Source of the DNA: Maylandia zebra
Lineage: Eukaryota; Chordata; Actinopteri; Cichliformes; Cichlidae
Length of the DNA stretch: 64,000 bases
Reading direction: 5' to 3'
NCBI RefSeq assembly: GCF_041146795.1
Contig: NC_135175.1
Coordinates: 27,063,075-27,127,074, forward strand
The notes beneath the pieces were generated by a model. The model was not told where the DNA came from, did no database searches, and saw nothing but the letters and a program-made list of their open reading frames with translations. Of this stretch, positions 57,401-64,000 are shown piece by piece. Made by a program: the position numbers and the translations under genes. Within the stretch, counting starts at the first letter, position 1, and each line of letters opens with the position of its first letter.

Positions 57401-60400
57401 CAGTATGACATGGGGGTGAAATGCTTGTAGCTGTACAATGCCCGACCATTAAATGACAGAAGAAAAGTTTTACAATATTTACAATTTACTACAAAAATTT
57501 ACAAATTAACTTAGGAATTTACAGTAAAGAATGTGCAAATAGCAGAAGAGATTATAAAGATAAGGATTATAAATTATAGGAATTATAGGATTATAGGAAA
57601 TGTGTGGTGGTGCGTGTGGTGACGTGTGTGAGAGTCCAGTCTTATAGTGACGTGTTTGGGAGAGTCCAGTCCTACACCTGGTTCAGGCCCCGAATAGCCT
57701 GGGGGAAGAAGCTCCTCTTCATTCTCTCTGTTTTGGCCTTAAGGGAGCGGAAGCGCTTCCCAGACCTCAACAGTGAGAAGAGTCCATTGTTGGGATGGGA
57801 GAGGTCCATCATAATCTTCCTAGCTTTGGACTTGCACCGCTTGGTGTAGATGGACAGCAGGTCAGGGAGCTCTGATTGAATGATGCGTTCTGCCGAGCGC
57901 ACCACCCTTTGCAGATCTCGTCTGTCCTGCTTGGTGCTGTTCCCAAACCAGGTGCAGATGTTTGACGTCAGGACGCTCTCGATGGTGCAGGAGTAGAAGT
58001 TCTTGAGCACCTTCAGTGGCAGATGGAAGTCTCTAAGTCTTCTGAGGAAGAAGAGACGCTGACGGGCTTTCTTAACCAGGGTGTTGATGTGACAGGACCA
58101 TGACAGGTCCTGAGTGATGTGGACACCCAGGTATCGGAAACTGTCCACTCTCTCCACTGGCGTGCCACTGATGATGAGGGGTTTGTAATTCCTCGCCTGC
58201 TTTGTAGAGAAGTCCACGATCAGCTCCTTAGTCTTGCTGATGTTTAGGAGGAGGTTATTCTCCTGGCACCAGGTCTCCAGGTTCCTAATCTCCTCCAGGT
58301 AGGCCGTCTCGATGTTGTCGGAGATCAGGCCCACAACAGCAGTGTCGTCAGCAAACTTGACAATGGAGGTGGTGTCGGATGTGGCAACACAGTCATAAGT
58401 GTACAGTGAGTACAGCAGGGGGCTTAAAACACAGCCCTGAGGCACTCCAGTGCTGAGTGAGATGGAGGGGGAGACTTGTTTTCCTACCCTCACTGATTGG
58501 GGTCTGTCTGTGAGGAAGTTGAGGATCCACTGACACAGTGATGAGCTGAGTCCTAGATCCGTCAACTTGGTGAAAAGCTTAGAGGGAATTATTGTGTTGA
58601 ATGCTGAACTGTAGTCCACGAACAGCATCCTAACATAATTCCCTCTGCCAGTGTCCAGGTGACTCAGGGATGTGTGGAGCAGGTGAGATATGGCATCGTC
58701 TGTGGAACGATTAGTCCGGTAAGCAAACTGAAGTGAGTCGATGGTGGGAGGAAGTGAAGAAGTGATGTGATCTCTCATCAGTCTTTCAAAACACTTCATC
58801 ACAATTGAAGTCAGTGCTACTGGACAGTAGTCATTGTGGCAAGCGGGCTGTTGTTTCTTTGGAACAGGGACAATAATGGACCGTTTAAAGCACGTGGGAA
58901 CCACAGCTTGGGCCAGGGAGAGGTTGAAGATCTCCGTGAACACCGGTGCTAGTTGATCAGCGCAGGCTCTAAGGACCCGGCCAGGCATTGCATCTGGTCC
59001 TGCTGCTTTCCTGGTGTTCACCCTCCTGAAGGTGTTCCTCACGGCATGCTCTGTGATGACGAATGCATTTTCTTCACTGGTGCACTCCGAGCGCGCGCAG
59101 CCGTTTGTTGTTTTAATTGCTGCGGCGTCGAAGCGAGCATAAAACGTGTTCAGCTCATCAGCCAGTGAAGCATCGGCATTCATCATTGAAGAAGCTGGTC
59201 GTTTATAGTTCGTTATAGTCCGCAGTCCTTTCCACAGGCTCCTAGAGTCGCACTGTCGTAGCTGTGACTCTAGTTTTTCCCCGTAGCTCCGCTTTGCCTT
59301 TCGAGCCCGTAGCCTGTTCCTGATGCCGGCTCTTTTACCTCGAGGCCGTCGCTTAGGGTCGCGTCCTTTGTTCTCTCTCAGGATCTCCTTTGGCCAGGTT
59401 GGGTCCAGAGTTAAACATGGTGAAATGTTCGTGTATTGCAGACCAATAGAAACCAAAGTGTCTCTACTGTAGCGGATTTGTGTGTTTTGCATGATGCCCA
59501 TGCAAGATTATCGCAGATATAGCAAAAAGTGACGAAAAACTGCAAAAAGTGGAGAAGTTAGGGCAGAGCATCCAGCACGGCAGCCGACCTCACCGGCGCC
59601 ATTTTGTTACTTCCATTCCGTTTGATTTAAGACAAAGTGGAAATCTCTGCGGTATTGATCCTTCAGCTGAGTAACTCACATCAGTGCAATCTAGTTTATA
59701 TATTTATAACTATAAGCTAAAGTTCAAATATGTCATGTAATATGTTTGACTCTGGTGTTAGATGTTCTTTATCAATACACACTTTTATTCATGTTTCATT
59801 TTGATCTTTTTGTTGCTTGTCAGGCTCTTCAAGACCATGACTATATCTGGGGTACAATCAGCAAAACTGCTGTAAACCAAGATGGCCGCTCTGTTACTCC
59901 AATCACCAAACCATCCATGGCACAACAAGAGGAGCTTCTCCGCAGAATCTATTCAGAGTCTGACCTTGCAGATGTCCAGTACATAGAGGCACATGGGACT
60001 GGAACCCCAGCTGGAGACCCAACAGAGGCAAGAAGCATTTCCAACGTCATTGCTAAATCTAGACCTCCTGGTTCAAAGACACTCTGGATTGGCTCTGTAA
60101 AGAGCAATATTGGACACACAGAATCTGCTGCTGGAGTCGCTGGACTCATTAAGGTTCTCCTGATGATGAAGCATGAGACCATTGTTCCTTCGGTGTTCTA
60201 CACTGACAAGGCTTCCAGTGTAGATGCCACAGCACTAAACATTAAAATTCCTAAGGAACCAGAAAAATGGGAATGCTCTAGTGCAAGAGTTGCAGGAGTT
60301 AACAACTTTGGTTTTGGGGGAACAAATGCACACGCCATTGTCACACAGCACATCCAGCCATATTCTAAGCAAAGGCATGATGAGAAGCAAGTCAAGTATT

Positions 60401-63400
60401 TTGTCATATCTGCAAATTCTTCAAAATCACTTAACATGATAATGGAAGATACCATCAGTCAGCTACAGGCAGAAAACCGGTTTGATCTAGATTCTTTGCT
60501 CTACACGTCAGCTTGCAGAAGAACCCACCAAAAACATAAATACAGAAAAGCCATCACAGTGTCTTCTGTAGTTAATCTAAAAGAGAAGCTAATTGCTACT
60601 GTTGGCAAAAATATCAGTGTTGCCTTCTCAGATCCAAGGTTAGTGTTTGTCTTCTGTGGAAATGGTGTCACCTACCATGGTATGTGCATGCAGCTACTAA
60701 AAAACGAGCCTATATTCAGAGAAAAGATCAAAGAAATTAAGGAACTTTTCCAAAAGCTCAGTCCTTTGGACATACTGGATACTCTTGAGAGCGAATTTGA
60801 GAGCAGCGACTTCAGAAACCCAGACGTTGTCCAACCCCTCCTCTTTGCTATTCAGGTTGGGATTACTACCTTGCTCAGGCACTGGGGAGTCAAAGCTGAT
60901 GCAATTCTTGGACACTCTGTTGGTGAAGTGGCAGCCGCTCACTGCTCTGGTCTCTTGTCTCTGGAGGATGCAGTAAAAGTCATATATTTCCGCAGCACTC
61001 TCCAGAGAAAAGTCACCGGGGGAAAGATGCTAGTGATCAGCAACATGGCTGTATCAGAGGTATCTTCACTGCTCCCTCCTTACTCTGGTAAAATTTGCCT
61101 TGCTGCATATAACAGCCCACAGTCCTGCACCCTTTCAGGTGAGACAGACGCAATTGAGCGCTTCCATAAGGAGCTAAGCACCTCAGCCAATAGTCAGAAT
61201 CTGTTCCTTCGTGTGCTGGATGTCCCTGCTGCTTATCACAGCCACATGATGGACCCAATTCTACCAGAAATTGTGGAAAAAATTGGCATCTTACAGGCAA
61301 ATGATCTTGACACGGAGTTGTTCTCAACAGTGACAGGGAAGGAAGTCCAGCAGGGAGATTTCTGCACAGGTGAATACTGGGCTAGAAACATTCGTGAGCC
61401 GGTTGCTTTTGAGCAGGCAGTACAGTCAGCAACTAGAGGAAAGAAGCACACTGTGTTTGTTGAGATAGGTCCAAGAAGGGCACTGCAGAGAAACATTATG
61501 GAATCTCTGGGAAATGACACGGCTGTCCTTGCCTCTGTGCAGCCAGAAAGAGATCAAGAATCAGTCATGTCTGTTGTCTCTAAACTGTTTGAACTCGGCG
61601 TTCAAGTAGATTGGAACACCTTCTATAAAGGCTATGAGACAGTACCTCTGCCTTTTCCTAAATATCAATTTGACTGCTCAGACAAGGATGTTATCATTGG
61701 GGCAGCACAGAATAACACAGCAAGCAATCATCCTGTGCTGTGTCAGACGGGAAGTGAAAGCAACATTTTCACTTGTGATCTAAAGTCTGACTCTTCTTTC
61801 TATTTGAAAGAGCACAAGCATAATGATGTACCCATCATCCCTGGTGCTTTCTATGCTGAGCTGGGTTTAGCTGCGTACATGGCCAGTGCTAAACCAAAAG
61901 TACCTCTCAGTTCACTGCAGCTCAGTGTCAATTTTCACAGACCATTTGTTTTAACACAGAATCCACCTGAAATGAAAGTGCAACTAGAACAAACAGAGAG
62001 GGAAACCAGATTCACCGTTTTCTCCTCATCTGTAGCTTATGCATCAGGCACTGTGGTTTCAAAGAAAGAGAGGCTGATTGAGGAGCAGCGCATTTCACTA
62101 AGCTCCATCAACAAACGATGCACATCTGTAGTGAGCTTTCAGGAGTTTTATGGGTATCTCTCTCAAGGAGGCTTTCAGTATGGAGACATCTTTCAGAATA
62201 AGAAGGATGTGCACTATGGAGATGATCTGAAAGAGGCTTTTGCAAAAGTCTCAGTTCTAGAAGAACTTCAGCCTCATTTGCATGACTACTGCATTCATCC
62301 TGTCTTGCTGGATTATCTAATGCAGCTTCTCCCAGTTGCAGTAGAGCACATCTTTGCTGGCAGGCCAGGATTTCCTGCCAAAATAGGAAGTCTTACAGTC
62401 TTTGAACCTTTGCAAAATGAGATGACTATTTATCTGAGAGCAACTGATGTGGGCACTGATCACTTTGGGGTTTGTGGGTGTTTTGCAGACAAGGAAGGCA
62501 GAGTGTTGGTTGAGGTCAAAAATGTCATAATCAAGTACCTAGGCAGTCGTTCTCATGTGGTAGATGAGTACTTCTACCACAATGCCTTCGATGTTGTCCC
62601 AAATGATCACATTGCTACTCCTCCTCCAAAGGCGTTGGTGTTCTGTGATACTTTAGGGATTGCTGATGGTCTAAAGAAACATTTGGACTCAGCATCTACT
62701 TACATTCCCATCACATATGCAAAGGACATCTTGGGCAATGGTTTCCCTTCTCTTTTGGCAAGTCTTAAAATCAGAGATATTAGAGAAAACTTTGATGAGG
62801 TCTTATTTTTGTGGGGCAATGAAGACTTCACATCACGGCCAGCTGAAATCATCCTGCAGAGTCTAGCTGACTGCTGTGAGATTTTCCGCCAAATAGTTGT
62901 TGAGCTAAAGCGAATTCACTTCCCAAAATCAATTAGAGCCATAACCTACCGTTCATCTGACATCACAGTAGATCACGTAAGTCCAGGTTTTGCTCTTGTT
63001 GGTATGACACGATCGTTCGCTGCTGAGATACCAGATCTTTCTTTTCAGCTGATTGATATGAGCAGGATCTCTCCTGAGGACATTGCAGCTCTGTCTGATG
63101 CCCTAAGGTCATACCCATGCAGCAAGCACCCAGAACTGGTGGTAAAAGATGGACAGGTCTTGAAACCTTCCATTGTGCGCACCCCACTAGAAATCAATGA
63201 CAATAAGATTGGCACTTATACATCTACAGTGTCTGAACCATGTATTTTTCTGACAGCTGATCCACATGAAATTATGAAACTGAGTGCCATTTGCTCTGAC
63301 GAGGAGGCTGAGCCGATCAGTGATACATTCATTGAAATCCAGCCCAGTAAGATATGTGTTCACTCATCAGACTATTTCCCAGTCAGCACTTCAAATCTAA

Positions 63401-64000
63401 AATTCGGCAAAACACTGTATTGGAACAAGCACTCATCTCAGAAACACAAGCTGCTCGCTCTTGACTTCAGCGGTACTGTCATTGCAGTTGGAAAAGATGT
63501 AAGAAAATTCAAAGTGGGAGAACATGTTGCTTCCTGTTATCCTGTGGTGGCAGCAAGTAAGATCAAAGTACCACAGGAAGTGTGCTACAGCACCAAAAAG
63601 TTCCCAGTCCTCAGAAAAACACCTTGTGTTTCCTACTTTGTGCTAGCATGGGAAATCCTTCATCGAGCCTTGCTCGGAGCCAAGCATAATATAACAATCA
63701 TATGCTCTGTGCCTGATTCTGCACTATTGAAAGTCTTGGCACTTAGCGCTTGCAAATCAGGCTGGAATGTGAATGTTGAAACGCAGTGCAATGGGACTTT
63801 TGTAGGTGCCAGTCAGTTGGGTGCAGTTGTCATTCTGCCTCCATTTGATGAATCCCTAACTGCTCAAATTTGCAACTTTCTAGGGTTACAACATGTTGTA
63901 ATCGTATGTGAATCTCCGAAGCAGGATCTAGTCGTTGAGGAAGTGTTCCAAAGTGCAAAGGAAGGTGTTCATGTACAGATAATTCAGATGTCAGTCATTT
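41923..64000 (+). CDS. pks1: Type I polyketide synthase, 5' part (first about 1646 residues; continues past the window)
   Basis: Six exons (41923-41980, 46120-46273, 55643-55803, 55986-56192, 56332-56513, 59824 onward) join in phase with GT/AG sites. KS domain, residues 6 to about 430: Cys177 in DSACSSS, His311 in [15 protein letters not shown], His352 in [14 protein letters not shown], about 550-860: Ser619 in [18 protein letters not shown] near the specificity site suggests malonyl-CoA use. DH, about 895-1180: His918 and Asp1084 ([10 protein letters not shown]). From about 1440 an enoyl-reductase-like fold begins ([19 protein letters not shown]), but its glycine-rich NADPH loop looks lost. 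Further domains (KR, ACP) would lie beyond 64000. Fish genes of this type have been tied to otolith formation in medaka and zebrafish. The symbol is provisional because paralogues exist. Confidence 0.93.
42655..43970 (-). mobile_element. 5'-truncated L2-type LINE nested in the hAT
   Basis: Minus strand, ending with the 3' tail CCTTTATTAGTCCCACACGT-type sequence and an AAGAT repeat at 42660-42680. Its body carries the RT frame listed separately. Confidence 0.85.
42966..44060 (-). pseudogene. L2-type reverse transcriptase, 5'-truncated
   Basis: The 364-codon minus-strand frame is open. It reads into LINE sequence at about 43970 and then gives [35 protein letters not shown] and [15 protein letters not shown], followed by the thumb and C-terminal domain ending [15 protein letters not shown]. 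The catalytic box reads [10 protein letters not shown] instead of FADD. The endonuclease and N-terminal RT are missing because of 5' truncation, so it cannot be autonomous. The first codons come from the flanking host sequence. Confidence 0.85.
43971..45357. other. hAT interior without recognised gene
   Basis: AT-rich interior of the 42353-45977 element. Short frames have no recognisable domain. Confidence 0.4.
45355..45405. repeat. CA microsatellite
   Basis: (CA)n with a few interruptions. It gives a spurious Cys/Val-rich frame on the minus strand. Confidence 0.95.
46120..46273 (+). CDS. Polyketide synthase coding exon 2
   Basis: Acceptor CAAAAACAG and donor GTATGG. Encodes [20 protein letters not shown] and [11 protein letters not shown], conserved N-terminal KS sequence. 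Confidence 0.92.
46809..48414 (-). mobile_element. Complete Tc1-type transposon in polyketide synthase intron 2
   Basis: 1606 bp flanked by TA (46807-46808 and 48415-48416). Inverted repeats of about 200 bp start CAGTGGGGCAAAAAAGTATT. It contains an intact transposase gene and long nearly identical ends, so it is a young insertion. Confidence 0.95.
47027..48049 (-). CDS. Tc1-type transposase, intact, DD34E
   Basis: A 340-residue cut-and-paste transposase. The N-terminus [20 protein letters not shown] begins a bipartite paired-like DNA-binding domain (residues 1-120) with a GSRR-like hinge reading RSGAPRK. The catalytic core has the first Asp in [12 protein letters not shown], the second in [13 protein letters not shown] and the Glu in [15 protein letters not shown], with 34 residues between the last two. 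A glycine-rich box [12 protein letters not shown] is present. Length and motifs match active Tc1 family members; no stop or frameshift is seen. The start codon is the first Met of the frame, just inside the inverted repeat. Confidence 0.95.
   Translation of the reverse strand: MAKTKELSKDTRKSIVDLHQTGKSESTIGKQLGVKKSTVGAIIRKWETYKTTDNLPRSGAPRKISSHGVKMIMRTVSKDPRTTRGDLVNDLQRAGTKVTKVTISNTLQRQGIKSRSTRRVPLLKPVHVQARLKFAREHMDDTAEDWENVMWSDETKVELFGINSTRRVWRKKNTELHPKNTIPTVKHGGGNIMLWGCFSAKGTGRLIRVKDRMNGAMYREILSQNLLPSVRTLKMKRGWVFQHDNDPKHTARATKEWLRKKHLKVLEWPSQSPDLNPIENLWRELKVRVARRQPQNITALEKICMEEWAKIPATVCANLVKTYSKRLTSVIANKGYVTKY
49123..49810 (+). pseudogene. Harbinger Myb/MADF-like DNA-binding protein, truncated
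   Basis: Exon 49123-49295 encodes [17 protein letters not shown] and [15 protein letters not shown]. Exon 49414-49484 continues [20 protein letters not shown]. These are typical of the Myb-like partner protein of vertebrate Harbinger elements, which helps the transposase enter the nucleus and bind ends. The third exon from 49655 has an extra A in a poly-A run that shifts the frame before the Pro-rich [14 protein letters not shown] segment, and then meets the deletion joint. Nonfunctional. Confidence 0.8.
49740..50480 (-). pseudogene. Harbinger transposase remnant (HARBI1-like)
   Basis: Minus-strand exon 50480 to about 50050 encodes the N-terminal part ([40 protein letters not shown]). The next exon, about 49970-49863, has [20 protein letters not shown], containing the first catalytic Asp. 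A third fragment near 49790-49740 ([14 protein letters not shown]) holds the second Asp region and then runs into the partner gene's tail. The final Glu and C-terminus are deleted, so it is inactive. Confidence 0.85.
50712..51198. other. Intron sequence and 5' leader of the next ORF
   Basis: No gene recognised. A pyrimidine-rich stretch at 51050-51180 precedes the ORF at 51199 and may be its leader. Confidence 0.4.
51199..51861 (+). CDS. Unrecognised 220-aa membrane/coiled-coil protein in a retroposon-like unit
   Basis: The open frame starts [20 protein letters not shown]. Residues 30-60 are a compact domain-like part ([20 protein letters not shown]). Residues about 62-80 form a membrane span ([19 protein letters not shown]) followed by a basic HRRNER stop-transfer. 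Residues 100-195 are polar heptad-rich helix, likely a coiled coil ([20 protein letters not shown]). The C-terminal hydrophobic run after residue 200 comes from T-rich sequence. The unit ends at about 51975 with AATAAAGC and a CATTCAATTCAATT tail like LINE 3' ends, with no second ORF, so it looks like a small retroposed gene carried as a repeat. No enzyme is seen; function unknown. It lies in a polyketide synthase intron, same strand. Confidence 0.5.
   Translation: MDLINWSLNAIDTLFSTRSLGSGEPKCPGGTFPARYTMDGWQNWRVMCLAGLSIEDAEDIYLFGTMITGFLLIGAGLALTHRRNERAEPAVQTPPRLTAGIEAMGRGATSHNERSMVNTLETLTAAVKTQSNNIERMMGYIREGPAQNDTLERKLDHIAERLTAVVGSQNQKNDNTTEQKFDTIMGRLAALQRKIERPVSLFFLLYFSHCCVLFQCFFFL
51976..52356. 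other. Intron sequence without feature
   Basis: Nothing recognised. Confidence 0.4.
52357..52667 (-). mobile_element. Full-length tRNA-derived SINE
   Basis: On the minus strand it starts GGGGCGATCGTGGCTCAAGA, with an A-box-like TGGCTCAAGAG and the B box GGTTCGAGCCCC. It runs through a conserved body to the AAAGCGCTATATAAATACAG tail. Small overlapping frames here are chance. Confidence 0.88.
53059..55472. mobile_element. hAT-type element with nested element, complete ends
   Basis: Ends CAGGGGTAGGCAACCTT and GTTGCCGACCCCTG, with the 8-bp duplication GATTATAG at 53051-53058 and 55473-55480. Sequence at 53430-53640 may be a decayed transposase remnant. A second element begins at 54046. The right 1.4 kb equals 1937-3428. 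Confidence 0.9.
54046..55415. mobile_element. Nested element shared with 1937-3365
   Basis: Starts CAGGGCTGGACTGGGAC and ends near GCTAGTCCAGTTATGG, an imperfect inverse. It has no ORF of note. It sits inside the hAT, and the composite exists at two places in the window. Confidence 0.6.
55643..55803 (+). CDS. Polyketide synthase coding exon 3
   Basis: Acceptor TATTTTCAG and donor GTAAGG. Encodes [20 protein letters not shown] and [19 protein letters not shown], the conserved MDPQQ block of KS domains. Confidence 0.95.
55986..56192 (+). CDS. Polyketide synthase coding exon 4 (KS active-site Cys)
   Basis: Acceptor CTCTGTAG and donor GTCTGT. Contains [17 protein letters not shown] with the nucleophilic Cys177. 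Confidence 0.95.
56332..56513 (+). CDS. Polyketide synthase coding exon 5
   Basis: Acceptor TTATCAG; encodes [20 protein letters not shown] and [19 protein letters not shown]. The donor is GTCAAC, weaker than the others but in phase 0 with the next exon. Confidence 0.9.
56514..57350. other. Polyketide synthase intron 5, first part
   Basis: No feature recognised before the LINE 3' end. Confidence 0.45.
57351..59607 (-). mobile_element. L2-type LINE in polyketide synthase intron 5
   Basis: Minus strand, with its 3' end at 57351 in an ATTCAAATTCAAATT repeat and its 5' end near 59607, where a GAAGTAACAAAATGGCGCCG start is seen. It carries one long uninterrupted frame. Confidence 0.88.
57672..59501 (-). 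CDS. L2-type LINE ORF2 with endonuclease deleted, reverse transcriptase intact
   Basis: A 609-codon open frame. A basic N-terminal stretch ([20 protein letters not shown]) that in related LINEs precedes the APE endonuclease is joined directly to the post-endonuclease segment ([20 protein letters not shown]). The RT follows: [64 protein letters not shown] and the catalytic [12 protein letters not shown], then the thumb and a C-terminal domain ending [16 protein letters not shown]. There is no stop or frameshift, so the RT could be made, but without its own endonuclease. Host-gene function is unlikely; it lies antisense in an intron. Confidence 0.88.
   Translation of the reverse strand: MGIMQNTQIRYSRDTLVSIGLQYTNISPCLTLDPTWPKEILRENKGRDPKRRPRGKRAGIRNRLRARKAKRSYGEKLESQLRQCDSRSLWKGLRTITNYKRPASSMMNADASLADELNTFYARFDAAAIKTTNGCARSECTSEENAFVITEHAVRNTFRRVNTRKAAGPDAMPGRVLRACADQLAPVFTEIFNLSLAQAVVPTCFKRSIIVPVPKKQQPACHNDYCPVALTSIVMKCFERLMRDHITSSLPPTIDSLQFAYRTNRSTDDAISHLLHTSLSHLDTGRGNYVRMLFVDYSSAFNTIIPSKLFTKLTDLGLSSSLCQWILNFLTDRPQSVRVGKQVSPSISLSTGVPQGCVLSPLLYSLYTYDCVATSDTTSIVKFADDTAVVGLISDNIETAYLEEIRNLETWCQENNLLLNISKTKELIVDFSTKQARNYKPLIISGTPVERVDSFRYLGVHITQDLSWSCHINTLVKKARQRLFFLRRLRDFHLPLKVLKNFYSCTIESVLTSNICTWFGNSTKQDRRDLQRVVRSAERIIQSELPDLLSIYTKRCKSKARKIMMDLSHPNNGLFSLLRSGKRFRSLKAKTERMKRSFFPQAIRGLNQV
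59824..64000 (+). CDS. Polyketide synthase coding exon 6, more than 4.1 kb, open at the window end
   Basis: Acceptor GCTTGTCAG at 59815-59823. No stop to 64000 over 1392 codons. It holds the rest of KS (His311, His352, [14 protein letters not shown]), the linker, all of AT (Ser619) and DH (His918, Asp1084), a region after DH without recognised motif, and the start of an enoyl-reductase-like fold. In the DH motif the usual HxxxGxxxxP reads [10 protein letters not shown], with Asp in place of Gly. Confidence 0.95.

Overview
This is vertebrate nuclear DNA, almost certainly from a ray-finned (percomorph-type) fish. Split genes with GT/AG introns, a vertebrate-style polyketide synthase gene, and a dense layering of fish-type transposons (Tc1/mariner, hAT, Harbinger, pogo, L2/CR1, R4/Rex6-like and RTE-like LINEs, tRNA-SINEs, LTR elements) all support this. 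The exact species cannot be read from the window.

Layout. 0.2-13.7 kb is a stack of transposon remnants. A LINE with coiled-coil ORF1 and an RT ORF2 (minus strand, about 5.9-12.6 kb) is broken by a hAT-like element and by an intact 1560-bp mariner-type transposon with a 338-aa transposase (7018-8034). 13.8-37.2 kb holds the dispersed exons of a dead retinol-dehydrogenase-like SDR gene. One of its exons carries a SINE, and its middle is split by about 19 kb of nested insertions. The main insertion is an LTR retrotransposon (21148-34792, minus strand, identical-length 446-bp LTRs) whose single long ORF lacks any reverse transcriptase. Inside that ORF sits a 9402-bp cut-and-paste transposon (24483-33884) with a perfect 6-bp target duplication.

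That 9.4-kb transposon is the most striking object. It has long inverted repeats (808 and 881 bp) made mostly of 18-bp tandem units, and it carries two convergent spliced genes: a DDE integrase-type transposase and a HECT-type E3 ubiquitin ligase with its catalytic-cysteine region. The start of the first coding exon of both genes lies inside the inverted repeats, so both proteins begin with the same 45-residue zinc-ribbon-like module.

41.7-64 kb is the 5' part of a type I iterative polyketide synthase gene (plus strand) of the kind known in fish. Five short exons are followed by one giant exon that is still open at the window end. KS, AT and DH catalytic residues are present, while an enoyl-reductase-like region seems to have lost its nucleotide-binding glycines. 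Its introns are loaded with a 3.6-kb hAT, an intact Tc1 DD34E transposon (transposase 47027-48049), an internally deleted Harbinger, a 2.4-kb nested hAT, two L2-type LINEs, a SINE, and a 220-codon ORF for an unrecognised membrane/coiled-coil protein (51199-51861). The likely live host gene here is the polyketide synthase; the rest is mobile DNA or decay.
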